21,692 bases of DNA. Origin: an uncultured Clostridia bacterium (GTDB taxonomy: Bacteria > Bacillota > Clostridia > Christensenellales > Aristaeellaceae). Numbering within the stretch: position 1 is the stretch's first letter; each line of letters begins with the position of its first letter. The translations under genes and the position numbers were made by a program. Shown in pieces: positions 14,519-21,692 of the stretch. The notes beneath the pieces were generated by a model, which made no database searches, was not told where the DNA came from, and saw nothing but the letters and a program-made list of their open reading frames with translations. Where the stretch lies: positions 1-21,692 of the forward strand of contig CANOHT010000042.1 in assembly GCA_947565865.1 (NCBI GenBank). Direction: 5' to 3'.

Positions 14519-14585
14519 AAGGATGATTCAGCCGTCATATCATTATTCTACCATCATCGTGGCGGCATTCAAGGAGGCCAGTCCA

Positions 14586-15464
14586 ATGGAGCAAAACTAC
14601 ATTCTCATGACCGACAGCGACAGCGATCTCCCCTACGAGCTGAAGGTACGCTATGACATCCCGGTGGTGTCCATGCCCTATACCCTGGATGGCAAGGAAT
14701 ACTTCGACGACCTGGGCCAGACCCTCGATTACAAGGCGTTCTTTGACAAAATGCGCGCCGGCGCTCAGCCTTCCACCTCCGCGCTGAATGAGACCGTGTA
14801 CCTGGAATACTTCGAGCCCATCCTCGCCGGGGGCAAGGATCTGCTTTTCCTCGCCTTCTCCAGCCAGCTGTCTGCCACCATTCAGGCCATTTACGCCGCC
14901 CGTGAAACCCTCCTGGCCAAATACCCGGAGCGCGCCTTCACCGTGGTGGATACCCTGTCCATCTCAGCGCCCCAGACCATCCTGGTGCTCAAGGCTCATG
15001 AGATGTACCGCGCTGGCAAAAGCATGGAAGAGGTTGCACAGTGGGTGGAGGACAACAAGCTCCGCGCCCAGGCCTGGTTTACCGTGGATGACCTGAAATA
15101 CCTCAAGCGCGGCGGACGTATTTCCCCCGCGGCCGCCGCCGTGGGCACCCTGCTGGATCTCAAGCCGATCCTCGTTGAGACCCTGGAAGGCAAGCTGGCC
15201 GCCGCCGACAAGGTGCGCGGACGCCGCAAGGCCATGGCCTACATTGTGGACAAGGCGATAGAAAACGTGGCGGACCAGAAGGAAGCCATGGGCATCATTC
15301 TTCAGGCCGACGCCATGGAGGATGCCCAGAAGCTTCAGAACATGCTGAAGGAAAAGCTGCCCGAGATGGATATCGTGATCCACGCCATCGGCCCGGTCAT
15401 AGGCGCCCACGCAGGCCCCGGCGCGCTGGCGTTCTGCTTCCTGGGCAAAAAAAGGCCGCAGTAA
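14586..15464 (+). CDS. DegV-family (FakB-like) fatty-acid-binding protein
   Basis: 292 residues, normal for the family. DegV proteins bind a fatty acid, and FakB members present it to the kinase FakA for phosphorylation and use in phospholipid synthesis. Motifs are MTDSDSDLPYEL at the N-terminus, QPSTSALNE, LLFLAFSSQLSATIQA, TLSISAPQTIL and KYLKRGGRISPAAAAVGTLL with LKPIL. The closing IGPVIGAHAGPGALAFCFLG includes the typical VIGAHAGPG. ATG 14586 is set by AAGGAGG (14571-14577); the frame is open further upstream but runs through the promoter. It is a single-gene unit with its own promoter and terminator. No fakA is nearby. Confidence 0.92.
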   Translation: MEQNYILMTDSDSDLPYELKVRYDIPVVSMPYTLDGKEYFDDLGQTLDYKAFFDKMRAGAQPSTSALNETVYLEYFEPILAGGKDLLFLAFSSQLSATIQAIYAARETLLAKYPERAFTVVDTLSISAPQTILVLKAHEMYRAGKSMEEVAQWVEDNKLRAQAWFTVDDLKYLKRGGRISPAAAAVGTLLDLKPILVETLEGKLAAADKVRGRRKAMAYIVDKAIENVADQKEAMGIILQADAMEDAQKLQNMLKEKLPEMDIVIHAIGPVIGAHAGPGALAFCFLGKKRPQ

Positions 15465-15470
15465 CCGCGT

Positions 15471-15506
15471 TTCGTCCAAGCGGCTTGCGCCGCTTGGACG
15501 AATTTG
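15471..15506 (+). terminator. Hairpin terminator after degV
   Basis: TTCGTCCAAGCGGC (15471-15484) pairs perfectly over 14 bp with GCCGCTTGGACGAA (15489-15502), with a four-base loop and the short T-run TTTG after it. The very strong stem makes termination likely despite the short tail. Confidence 0.6.
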
Positions 15507-15595
15507 TACGACTGCCCTGGTCGCTTGCCTCACAAGCTCCCGGTCGCGCAGTCCTGTAAGGAAGCTATTTCGCTTGGCAAAATGGCCAACCCGCC

Positions 15596-15703
15596 CCGCC
15601 GGGAAACCCGGCGGATACGAATGAAGTCGAAGGGGCCGCGGCCACTCCGATGCCACCCGTGAGGTGTTTTTGATTAGCCGTCGTATTTAAAGATGCGGCG
15701 GCT
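15596..15703 (+). other. Two hairpins in the convergent gap between degV and the MBL gene
   Basis: CCGCCGGG (15596-15603) pairs with CCCGGCGG (15607-15614). AGCCGTCG (15676-15683) pairs with CGGCGGCT (15696-15703) with one wobble, followed by CTTTCTATT. The second may stop readthrough from the left; neither has a clear T-run on the minus strand, so the terminator of the MBL gene is not evident. No gene is seen in 15507-15726. Confidence 0.4.
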
Positions 15704-15726
15704 CTTTCTATTGGCAGTCATCCGGC

Positions 15727-16641
15727 TTATCGTCCCAGCTCCCGCTGATAGCGCTTGCCCGCGGGGGTAAGCTCCTGTTCCACCAGCCAGTATTGGCCGT
15801 TGGTGGACAGGTGGATCACGCCCCAGGTGGCAAAGCCAAAATCCACGCCGCTGGCCTTCAGCTGACCCTGGGCCGCCTTGGTGTTTTTGCTCCCGTGGGT
15901 GAAGACGGCATATTCCGGCGATACCGCCGCCAGAAATTCCTTGGCCAGCCGTCCCAGGCCATGATGCGGATATTTCAGGATGTCTGCCCGCAAATCTTCC
16001 TGGGTCAGGGCCAGTTCCCGCTGCGCCTCCGCCGTGACATCCGCCGCCAGCAGCAGCCGGCATTCCCCATAACGCACCAGCAGCATGCAGGAGCGCGGAT
16101 TCACCAGGCTGCCCTCATTCAAACGAATCACCCGCGCTTCCGCCTCTCCCAGATACAGGCCGTCGCCGTTGTCCATGCGGATGACCTTGACCCCCGCCGC
16201 CGCCAGGGCCGCCATGGTCTCCCGCTGGATGACGCTCTTCCCTCGCTTCAAGTCCTCCGGGAAGCCCGTGACAAAAAAGCCGAAGCTGTACCTTTTCAGC
16301 AGCTCGGGGAGCGCGCCCACATGATCGTCATGGGGATGGGTATTGAAAGCCACGTTGATATGCTCGACCCCCAAGCTGTCCAGTACCGCCATAATCTCAT
16401 CCGCCTGATGATCCTTGCCCATGTCCACCAGCATCACCTGCTCTCCCTGGATCAGCACCATGGCGTCCGCGCCCAGCAACGGACAAATATAGACATGCAG
16501 CAGCGCTTCCTCCGGCGCGAAGGGCTCCGCCTCTCCCGCCATGAAGACCCGGCCCTCCGCCCGAGCCGCGCCCGCCGTCAGCATCGTCAGCAGCGTCAGC
16601 AGCGCAGCCATCCAGATCATCCTCCGTGTCATCCCGCGCAT
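15727..16641 (-). CDS. Secreted metallo-beta-lactamase-fold hydrolase (ComEC/Rec2-like type)
   Basis: 304 residues from ATG 16641, chosen for GGGGAG eight bases upstream over a GTG start nine codons earlier. The signal peptide is hydrophobic and ends AGAARAEG. The metal-binding core is complete: FNTHPHDDHVGALPELL (HxHxDH), LLLAADVT (bridging Asp) and ILKYPHHG (His). Together with the IQGEQVMLVDMGKD opening, this resembles the extracellular MBL domain of ComEC/Rec2 and related stand-alone secreted hydrolases. The substrate is unknown; nucleic acid or phosphodiester is possible by family. It is divergent from the sugar kinase gene. No obvious sigma-A promoter is seen upstream; a small inverted repeat (16676-16682 with 16691-16697) sits there. 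Confidence 0.85.
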   Translation of the reverse strand: MRGMTRRMIWMAALLTLLTMLTAGAARAEGRVFMAGEAEPFAPEEALLHVYICPLLGADAMVLIQGEQVMLVDMGKDHQADEIMAVLDSLGVEHINVAFNTHPHDDHVGALPELLKRYSFGFFVTGFPEDLKRGKSVIQRETMAALAAAGVKVIRMDNGDGLYLGEAEARVIRLNEGSLVNPRSCMLLVRYGECRLLLAADVTAEAQRELALTQEDLRADILKYPHHGLGRLAKEFLAAVSPEYAVFTHGSKNTKAAQGQLKASGVDFGFATWGVIHLSTNGQYWLVEQELTPAGKRYQRELGR

Positions 16642-16708
16642 TTTTCTCACTCCCCGTCCGTAAAGCACTTAGCCTCCTGCCAGGGTTTCATGGCAGGGCA
16701 ATTTTTTC

Positions 16709-16737
16709 TTGACATCCGCCCGCGCCCCGCTTATAGT
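16709..16737 (+). promoter_or_regulatory. Near-consensus sigma-A promoter of the PfkB kinase-YbaK operon
   Basis: TTGACA (16709-16714), a 17-base spacer, TATAGT (16732-16737). The predicted start is about 13 bases before ATG 16757, leaving a very short leader that just includes GGGAGATG. Confidence 0.8.
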
Positions 16738-16756
16738 GGACGCGGGAGATGATACC

Positions 16757-17680
16757 ATGACCCGTTTGCTTTTCCTGGGCTCCACCGTGGCGGATGTCGT
16801 GATCCGCACGCCCGCCCTGCCCGCGCCGGGAGACGATCTTCATATCCGCCAGCAGGCAAGCCTTGGAGGCTGCGCCTTCAACGCCTTCCGGGCTGCCCAG
16901 GCCACGGGCACGGCGCAATGTCTGCTGGCCAGCCCTGTCGGCGGCGGCATATGGGGCGATTTTGTCCGCGCAGCCCTAAGCGCCCGCGGCATCACCTCCG
17001 CCGTTCCCCCTGCCCCCGGGGATAACGGCTGCTGCTACTGCCTGGTCACGCCGGATGGCGAGCGCTCCTTCCTGTGCGAGCACGGGGCGGAATACCGCTT
17101 CCGCCGGGAATGGCTGGACGCCCTGCCCACCGACGCCGACGGCGTGTATCTCTGCGGCCTGGAATTGGAGGAATCCACCGGCCCTGTGCTGCTGGACTGG
17201 CTGGAGGCCCACCCGCCCCGGCGGCTGTACTTCGCCCCCGGCCCACGCCTGACCCGTCTGCATCCCACGCTGATGGCCCGGGCAGTAGCGCTGTCCCCGC
17301 TGTTCCACCTCAGCGAGGTGGAAGCAGCCCAATTCACCCGCCAGGACAACCCTGCCAGGGCCGCAGCGATGATCCGTCAGCTGACCCTGGGGGATGTGGT
17401 CATCACCCTGGGCTCTCGCGGCGCGTATGTCCTCACGGAGGAGGGCGGGACGCTGCTTCCCGCCTGCCCCGCCCTGGTGCGGGATACCGTGGGCGCGGGG
17501 GACAGCCACATCGGCGCCATCATGGCCGGGACGGCGGAAGGCCTGCCCCTGCCCCAGGCGGTTCGTCGGGCCAACCTGGCCGCCGCGGCGGTGGTCAGCC
17601 AGGATGGCGGCGAGCTGACCCGCGCAGCCTGGGATATTCAGCTTGCCGCCCACCAAGCATGGATGGAGGAAACACCATGA
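16757..17680 (+). CDS. PfkB/ribokinase-family sugar kinase
   Basis: 307 residues, normal for the family. It should phosphorylate a sugar, nucleoside or related alcohol using ATP. It opens with LLFLGSTVADVVIRTPALPAPGDD. The first PfkB signature region is SLGGCAFNAFRAAQATG. The second, ATP-binding and catalytic, is DTVGAGDSHIGAIMAG with Asp of GAGD as the catalytic base; VVITLGSRGAYVLT precedes it. The usual GG-N-A substrate motif reads GGCAFNAFRAA. The substrate cannot be read from the sequence. ATG 16757 lies inside the longer open frame and follows the promoter closely. The gene overlaps the YbaK-type gene in ATGA. Confidence 0.9.
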   Translation: MTRLLFLGSTVADVVIRTPALPAPGDDLHIRQQASLGGCAFNAFRAAQATGTAQCLLASPVGGGIWGDFVRAALSARGITSAVPPAPGDNGCCYCLVTPDGERSFLCEHGAEYRFRREWLDALPTDADGVYLCGLELEESTGPVLLDWLEAHPPRRLYFAPGPRLTRLHPTLMARAVALSPLFHLSEVEAAQFTRQDNPARAAAMIRQLTLGDVVITLGSRGAYVLTEEGGTLLPACPALVRDTVGAGDSHIGAIMAGTAEGLPLPQAVRRANLAAAAVVSQDGGELTRAAWDIQLAAHQAWMEETP

Positions 17681-18159
17681 GCATTGAGCATGTCCGTCAC
17701 TATCTGCAAGCCTTTGGCGCCGCGGACCGTGTACTGGAATTTGACGTCTCCAGCGCCACCGTGGAGCTGGCCGCCGCGGCTCTTTCCTGCGAGCCGGGCC
17801 GCATCGCCAAAACCCTGTCCTTTATGGCTGGCGGCCAGCCCATGCTGATCGTCTTCGCCGGGGACGCACGTGTGGACAACGGCAAATTCAAGGCCCGCTT
17901 CAGCGCCAAGCCACGGATGATGACCGCTGAGGAGCTGGACGCCTGCACCGGACTGCGGTTCGGCGGCGTCTGCCCCTTCGGCATCCCCGAGGCGGTACCT
18001 GTCTACCTGGATGAAAGCCTGCGCCGCTTCGACCCGGTGTACCCTGCCTGCGGCTCCTCCAACAGCGCCATCCGCATCAGCCTGGAAGAGCTGGAGCGCT
18101 TCTCCCGGGCTGCCGGGTGGGTGGATGTGGCGAAGCTGCCGACAAATTCTCCATCATGA
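17677..18159 (+). CDS. YbaK/EbsC-family aminoacyl-tRNA deacylase
   Basis: 160 residues, the usual size. Members hydrolyse mischarged tRNAs such as Cys-tRNA-Pro or Ala-tRNA-Pro. Motifs are EPGRIAKTLSFMAGGQPMLIVFAGDARVD with the conserved Lys, KFKARFSAKPRMMTAEEL, then GGVCPFGIPEAVPVYLDESL and YPACGSSNSAIRIS. ATG 17677 overlaps the kinase TGA by four bases and has GGAGG upstream. The link to the kinase looks like convenience in an operon rather than a pathway. The exact specificity is not determinable. Confidence 0.92.
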   Translation: MSIEHVRHYLQAFGAADRVLEFDVSSATVELAAAALSCEPGRIAKTLSFMAGGQPMLIVFAGDARVDNGKFKARFSAKPRMMTAEELDACTGLRFGGVCPFGIPEAVPVYLDESLRRFDPVYPACGSSNSAIRISLEELERFSRAAGWVDVAKLPTNSPS

Positions 18160-18192
18160 GAAAAGTCTCACCCTTTTCTAATCTTTTCTGCC

Positions 18193-18221
18193 TTGGCAGC
18201 GGAATTCCTCCCTGCTATACT
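18193..18221 (+). promoter_or_regulatory. Sigma-A-type promoter of the 85-residue membrane protein gene
   Basis: TTGGCA (18193-18198), a 17-base spacer, TATACT (18216-18221), with AGGAGGT ten bases downstream and ATG at 18245. The leader is only about 18 bases. Confidence 0.75.
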
Positions 18222-18244
18222 GAAAGCGTAGGAGGTACAAAACC

Positions 18245-18502
18245 ATGTTGGATTTGATTCGGTTGCCCTTTGAGCTTGCGTTTACGGCCATTCGCGCCGC
18301 ATTTCACTTTGTCGGCAGCATGATTTCCATGGCTTTTTCCATCCTGGGGGGCTTTCTGTCGATGTTCATCGGCCTGGGTTCCTTTGTGCTGATCGCCGGG
18401 CTCATTGCCGCCCTGCTCCACCGCCGCCGCGCCTGCAGGCGCCCCGCCCCGGAGGAAGAAGACTTCGTCAGCTTCTACGCCCAGGACGGCAGGGTTGAAT
18501 AA
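18245..18502 (+). CDS. Small membrane protein of unknown function
   Basis: 85 residues with its own good promoter and AGGAGGT site, so it is very probably expressed. The first 25 residues are mixed hydrophobic and basic and may be amphipathic. A long hydrophobic region (about 20-58) can form two helices, followed by an HRRRACRRP basic cluster and an acidic tail (EEEDFVSFYAQDGRVE). Positive residues after the last helix suggest the tail is cytoplasmic. I do not recognise the family. It is a single gene; the next promoter starts seven bases after its stop. Confidence 0.75.
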   Translation: MLDLIRLPFELAFTAIRAAFHFVGSMISMAFSILGGFLSMFIGLGSFVLIAGLIAALLHRRRACRRPAPEEEDFVSFYAQDGRVE

Positions 18503-18508
18503 GCCGCG

Positions 18509-18537
18509 TTGACAGGCTCCTGCCGCCATGCTATACT
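18509..18537 (+). promoter_or_regulatory. Near-consensus sigma-A promoter of the AAA+ ATPase operon
   Basis: TTGACA (18509-18514), a 17-base spacer, TATACT (18532-18537). The predicted start is near 18544, giving a leader of about 300 bases before ATG 18842. It could also drive a small RNA. Confidence 0.75.
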
Positions 18538-18545
18538 TCAAAGTG

Positions 18546-18574
18546 TCGCCAAAGTATCAAAGCTGCTTTGGCGA
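18546..18574 (+). repeat. Perfect inverted repeat at the predicted transcription start (operator or hairpin)
   Basis: TCGCCAAAG (18546-18554) mirrors CTTTGGCGA (18566-18574) with an 11-base centre, beginning about two bases after the predicted start of transcription. The position suits a repressor site or a 5' stem-loop. Two copies of GAGGAATGC follow at once (18573-18591). Confidence 0.6.
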
Positions 18575-18841
18575 GGAATGCTGAGGAATGCCTTCCGCAG
18601 TCGGCCATCACCGCGCAAAAGTGGGGCGACACCGCCCAGCGGATGCGATTGCGGTCTTGCAGACGGCAACTGACTCAGCTATTCTTCAGTGCCTTTATAA
18701 CAGTCTGATGCTTTTTTCAGGCGGACAGTCTGTCCAAGGATGTGAAGCAGTGCGCAGGCCCGCTGGCGGTTCGTCGGCGGGCTTCTCTGTGCCGCTCCGT
18801 TCATTTCCCCATACATCCATCGTCAAGGAGGCGGCTTCATC
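18575..18841 (+). other. Long 5' leader of the AAA+ operon, no gene seen
   Basis: The tandem GAGGAATGC repeat is at the start. A perfect dyad GGACAG-T-CTGTCC is at 18723-18735, and a GCCCGC/GCGGGC stem at 18758-18782. AAGGAGG at 18825-18831 serves the ATPase gene. I cannot match it to a riboswitch class I know. A second, weak promoter-like pair is at 18657-18685. Confidence 0.45.
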
Positions 18842-20734
18842 ATGGCTCCCTTATTGTCCAAATGGCACCGCGAGCTGGAATTGTTCACGTCGGTCAAGCC
18901 CCTGATTGTTTTGGAGGGCAATGTGCTGGATCAGCAGCGCTACCCCCTTGGCGGCTCCATCCCGGAGGATGAGCTGGTACCCCTGCCCCGCTACCTTCAG
19001 GGCTTCCTCCGCGACGGCGGCTGGCAGCAGGTGGTGTTCTACTCCAACCTCATCGGCTTTATGAATCCCTATGCCCCGGGCATGGTGGAGCAGTTCGCCC
19101 GGCAAAACGGCGGCAAGGTCATCCAGGGTGTGATCCCCGCGGAATTCAAGGGCAACAGCGCAGACACCGCCCCTAACCTCATCCGCCGGGCCATGGCGCA
19201 GCAGAAAACCGCCACCGCCGTGGTGCTGGAATTAGCCAGCCATTATATCGTCACGCCGGAGCGGATGGATCAGCAGGATGTGAACAGCTTCAACCTGCTG
19301 ATGCAGTCCGCCCTGTCCGCCGCCACGGTTTCTACGCCCCAGGGACGGCGTCGGAATCTGCTGATCCTGCTGGTTAACAAGCTCAACGACCTGCCCGCCT
19401 GGTTCTACCTGAACACGCCGGTGTGCAAGGTCATCCATCTGGAAGCCCCCGACCGGGACGAGCGGCTCCGGCTCATCAGCGGCCCCGCCTTCCCCTCCTT
19501 TTTCGACAGCACCGTGTACCGCACGGATATGCCCTATTATCAGCAGCATCCGCAGGAACTCACCCGGCTTCGGGAGAAGTTCGTCGGCCTTACCGAGGGC
19601 ATGACCTTCACCGAGCTGGACGCCCTGCGCCTCCTGAGCAAGCAGTCCTGCACCCCCATGCGCGACCTGTGCCGGGTGGTGGATCTGTACAAATACGGCA
19701 TTCGGGAGAATCCCTGGGAGGCGCTCTCCATGGCCAGCCTGCGCACCGCCAAGGAGGACTTCCAGCGGCGGATCAAGGGGCAGAACGCCGCCCTGGAACG
19801 TACGCTGGACGTGGTGAAGCGCGCTGTCACCGGGCTCAACGGCCTGCAGGCCTCCTCCACTGCCAAGCCCAAGGGTGTGCTGTTCTTCGCCGGCCCCACC
19901 GGCACCGGCAAAACCGAGACCGCCAAGGCCCTGGCCGAAAAGCTCTTCGGGGATGAATCCGCCTGCATTCGCTTCGATATGAGCGAGTACAGCCAATCTC
20001 ACGCCGACCAGAAGCTGCTGGGCGCACCGCCCGGTTATGTGGGCTATGAGGCCGGGGGCCAGCTGACCAACGCCGTCAAGCGCAACCCCTTCGCCATCCT
20101 GCTCTTTGACGAGATCGAGAAGGCCCATCCCTCCATCTTCGATAAGTTCCTGCAAATTCTTGAGGACGGCCGCCTCACCGACGGGCAGGGTGACACAGTC
20201 TACTTCTCCGAGACCATTATCATCTTCACCAGCAACCTGGGCATGTACGTCAAGGACGCGCTGGGGCAGCGTCACGCCAACGTCACCATGGATATGCCCT
20301 ATCCCGAGGTGGAGCAGCGGCTGCGCCAGGCCGTGGATGAGTATTTCAAGCTGGAACTGGGCCGTCCGGAAATCCTCAACCGCATGGGCGAGAACATTGT
20401 GATCTTCGACTTCATCCGTCAAGAGGCGGGCGAGGCCATCCTGCGGGCCCAGGTGGACAAAATCATCCGGCGGATGGCGGAGCAGAAGAGCATCCGCCTG
20501 ACCCTCACCGATGCCGCCTACGACCAGCTGCGTCAGGCCGCTCTGGCGGATCTGTCCGGCGGGGGCCGCGGCATCGGCAACCAGGTGGAAGCCCTGCTCA
20601 TCAATCCGCTGGCCCGCTGGCTGTTCGACCATGCCGTGCTGGCGGACGCCGAGGTGACCATCGAGGCCTTCCGGCTGGATGAGCGCCCCCCGGCCATCAG
20701 CTGCGCCACAAAGGAGGATTCGCCCCATGCCTGA
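18842..20734 (+). CDS. ClpB-like AAA+ ATPase with a degenerate N-terminal AAA module
   Basis: 630 residues. The C-terminal module (about 310-620) is a ClpA/B D2-type AAA+ unit with all key parts: Walker A GPTGTGKT (351-358), pore loop GYVGYEAGG (398-406), Walker B LLFDEIEK (420-427), sensor 1 TSN (463-465), arginine-finger segment RPEILNR (508-514) and sensor 2 GGGRGIGN (573-580). The N-terminal module (about 15-290) looks AAA-like, with a Walker B-like AVVLELASHYI, a sensor 1-like LLILLVNK and VIHLEAPDRDERLRLI, but has no Walker A. The ClpB N-domain and middle coiled coil are absent, and I see no ClpP-binding loop. It may remodel proteins or complexes rather than feed a protease. ATG 18842 follows AAGGAGG. 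It overlaps the next gene by eight bases. Confidence 0.85.
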   Translation: MAPLLSKWHRELELFTSVKPLIVLEGNVLDQQRYPLGGSIPEDELVPLPRYLQGFLRDGGWQQVVFYSNLIGFMNPYAPGMVEQFARQNGGKVIQGVIPAEFKGNSADTAPNLIRRAMAQQKTATAVVLELASHYIVTPERMDQQDVNSFNLLMQSALSAATVSTPQGRRRNLLILLVNKLNDLPAWFYLNTPVCKVIHLEAPDRDERLRLISGPAFPSFFDSTVYRTDMPYYQQHPQELTRLREKFVGLTEGMTFTELDALRLLSKQSCTPMRDLCRVVDLYKYGIRENPWEALSMASLRTAKEDFQRRIKGQNAALERTLDVVKRAVTGLNGLQASSTAKPKGVLFFAGPTGTGKTETAKALAEKLFGDESACIRFDMSEYSQSHADQKLLGAPPGYVGYEAGGQLTNAVKRNPFAILLFDEIEKAHPSIFDKFLQILEDGRLTDGQGDTVYFSETIIIFTSNLGMYVKDALGQRHANVTMDMPYPEVEQRLRQAVDEYFKLELGRPEILNRMGENIVIFDFIRQEAGEAILRAQVDKIIRRMAEQKSIRLTLTDAAYDQLRQAALADLSGGGRGIGNQVEALLINPLARWLFDHAVLADAEVTIEAFRLDERPPAISCATKEDSPHA

Positions 20735-21371
20735 CCGCATAACCTTGCACCGCAACAGCGCCGGAATGCTCCATGGCATGTCCGCCATCGTCAATGACCT
20801 ATGGGGGCCGTCGGCGCCCGCCGCGTCGCCTGCCGCCCCGGCAAAGGCCCCTGTCTTTCCCCCCTTTGACCAGCTTTGGGTTCGGGTGGATGACACCGTG
20901 GACTGGACGAAAGCCCTGGTGCGCGCCGACCCGCCCGACGGTCTGACGCCGCCCGACCGCTGGCAGCTGTACCGGCGCTATGCCAGCCAGGTTCTTTCAG
21001 GCGACGTGGCCGCCTACCTGGATGTCCTTCGCGCAGTCGCGCCCCTGGCGGACCTCTCCCCCTGGGCCGCTTCCTTCGACGTGACCGCTCACAGCGCCGA
21101 CCACCTGGCAGCGGCCTTCGAGGCCCTTCCCGCCCCCATGGCTGCCGATGAAGCCGAAGCGCGCCGCTACCTTTGCGGCATGAGCCTGCGCATCGCCCGG
21201 GATTTGTTCGCTCTGCTACCCGTCCTCACCGTGACCGTTGAAGCCCAGCGCGATGGCCGAACGCTGCTGGATGTCACCTTCCGCAAGGCTGATTTGGTGC
21301 GGGTACGCTTCGCCTATGTGGACCCTGTGGCTTATGTGGCGCAGTGCGGCGGACAGGTGGAGCTGTCGTGA
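20727..21371 (+). CDS. Unrecognised 214-residue partner of the AAA+ ATPase
   Basis: 214 residues from ATG 20727, set by AAGGAGG and by the ATGCCTGA overlap with the ATPase stop, which implies coupled translation and a shared task. No signal peptide or membrane helix is visible. An N-terminal segment (LHRNSAGMLHGMSAIVNDLWG) is followed by a Pro/Ala-rich linker. A mixed alpha/beta body (FDQLWVRVDDTVDWTKALV, DRWQLYRRYASQVLSGDVAAYLDVLRAVAPL) follows, and the end is beta-rich (VLTVTVEAQRDGRTLLDVTFRKADLVRVRFAY). I know no family for it. A substrate adaptor or regulator of the ATPase is the simplest guess. A terminator follows ten bases after the stop. Confidence 0.75.
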   Translation: MPDRITLHRNSAGMLHGMSAIVNDLWGPSAPAASPAAPAKAPVFPPFDQLWVRVDDTVDWTKALVRADPPDGLTPPDRWQLYRRYASQVLSGDVAAYLDVLRAVAPLADLSPWAASFDVTAHSADHLAAAFEALPAPMAADEAEARRYLCGMSLRIARDLFALLPVLTVTVEAQRDGRTLLDVTFRKADLVRVRFAYVDPVAYVAQCGGQVELS

Positions 21372-21380
21372 AATAGCATA

Positions 21381-21418
21381 GACCGCAGACTGACGGAGGT
21401 TGGTCTGCGGCCTGTTTT
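21381..21418 (+). terminator. Rho-independent terminator of the AAA+ operon
   Basis: CCGCAGAC (21383-21390) pairs with GTCTGCGG (21403-21410) around a 12-base loop, followed by CCTG and five Ts. Confidence 0.8.
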
Positions 21419-21419
21419 T

Positions 21420-21692
21420 GTGGAAATATCTCCGCCTTGGACAGGAGTGCCCAAAGGATTCCATAAGGCGCTCTTCGGATCGCAGAACGAAAGCCTGCAG
21501 GGGAATTTACCCTTTGCAGGGCATCAGATCATCATGGCTGTACTTTTTCTTCAGAGCAAGTACCAGAAGAAGATTTGGGGCAAGGCGGACAAGGTTAACC
21601 TGCATGAAGGATGGTCAACCACCTCCATCACGGCAGATCCCCGCTCTGTGCCTCATTGGAACTGCGTACCGCTTCATCCGCCACTGGCGGCG
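21420..21692 (+). other. Right-edge region with an unclear open frame leaving the window
   Basis: One plus-strand frame is open for 91 codons from 21420 to the edge, with an internal ATG at 21534 (MAVLFLQSKYQKK). It lacks a clear ribosome-binding site or promoter, begins in the terminator tail and shows no motif I know. It may be a partial gene, a decayed gene or chance. Confidence 0.25.

Noticed and set aside
14331..14585. A longer N-terminal extension of the DegV protein
   Set aside because: The extension would cross the TTGCAA-N17-TACAAT promoter, and AAGGAGG sits just before ATG 14586.
18575..18841. A known riboswitch class or tRNA in the ATPase leader
   Set aside because: The hairpins present do not match conserved cores I can recall (for example cyclic-di-GMP, cobalamin, SAM or purine), and there is no T-loop sequence.
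19232..20896. A 554-codon minus-strand frame opposite the AAA+ ATPase
   Set aside because: The plus-strand gene has every AAA+ motif in order; the antisense product has no recognisable feature.
1..21692. CRISPR arrays, insertion sequences, phage genes or attachment sites
   Set aside because: No regularly spaced repeats, transposase motifs, integrase or terminal inverted repeats were seen; base composition is even apart from the AT-rich left edge.

Overview
The window comes from a GC-rich, endospore-forming Firmicute, most likely a gut-type member of the Clostridia. Evidence for this is a full set of sporulation and germination genes (spoIIR, sleB, ypeB, spoVAA-AB-AC-AD-AE), AGGAGG-type ribosome-binding sites, and carbohydrate ABC-transporter genes of clostridial style. 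Placement below class is not supported by anything I can compute here. All gene names rest on recognising motifs and family architecture by eye; no database search was run.

Layout. (1) Positions 1-300, minus strand: an AT-rich region with two tandem sigma-A-type promoters, an A/T-rich upstream element and a boxA-like leader. It reads leftward out of the window, probably into a ribosomal RNA operon. (2) 303-8304, minus strand: one probable six-gene operon. In transcription order it encodes a small one-helix membrane protein, a large secreted solute-binding protein with an added N-terminal domain, two sugar-type ABC permeases, an HlyD/MFP-like adaptor, and a MacB-like membrane protein whose C-terminus looks like the SCP2 domain of Eis-type acetyltransferases. 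No ATPase is encoded. This is the most unusual part of the window. (3) 8342-14187, plus strand: a sporulation/germination island. spoIIR-sleB-ypeB is followed by a terminator-like hairpin, a good sigma-G-type promoter, and spoVAA-AB-(44-codon ORF)-AC-AD-AE, closed by a clear terminator. (4) 14490-15506: a single DegV-family fatty-acid-binding protein gene with its own promoter and terminator. (5) 15727-18159: a secreted metallo-beta-lactamase-fold hydrolase (minus), divergent from a PfkB-family sugar kinase and a YbaK-type deacylase pair (plus). (6) 18193-21418: a small membrane protein gene, then a two-gene unit made of a ClpB-like AAA+ ATPase with a degenerate first AAA module and an unrecognised 214-residue partner. 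A strong promoter, an operator-like inverted repeat and a leader of about 300 nt precede the unit. (7) The right edge after 21420 holds only an unclear open frame.

How they work together. SpoIIR signals from forespore to mother cell to activate sigma-E. SleB and its partner YpeB degrade cortex at germination, and the SpoVA proteins move dipicolinic acid in and out of the spore, so region 3 covers forespore development through germination. Region 2 probably serves uptake or sensing of a carbohydrate or glycoconjugate at the cell surface, with a shared ATPase encoded elsewhere; the role of its adaptor/MacB-SCP2 half is unknown.
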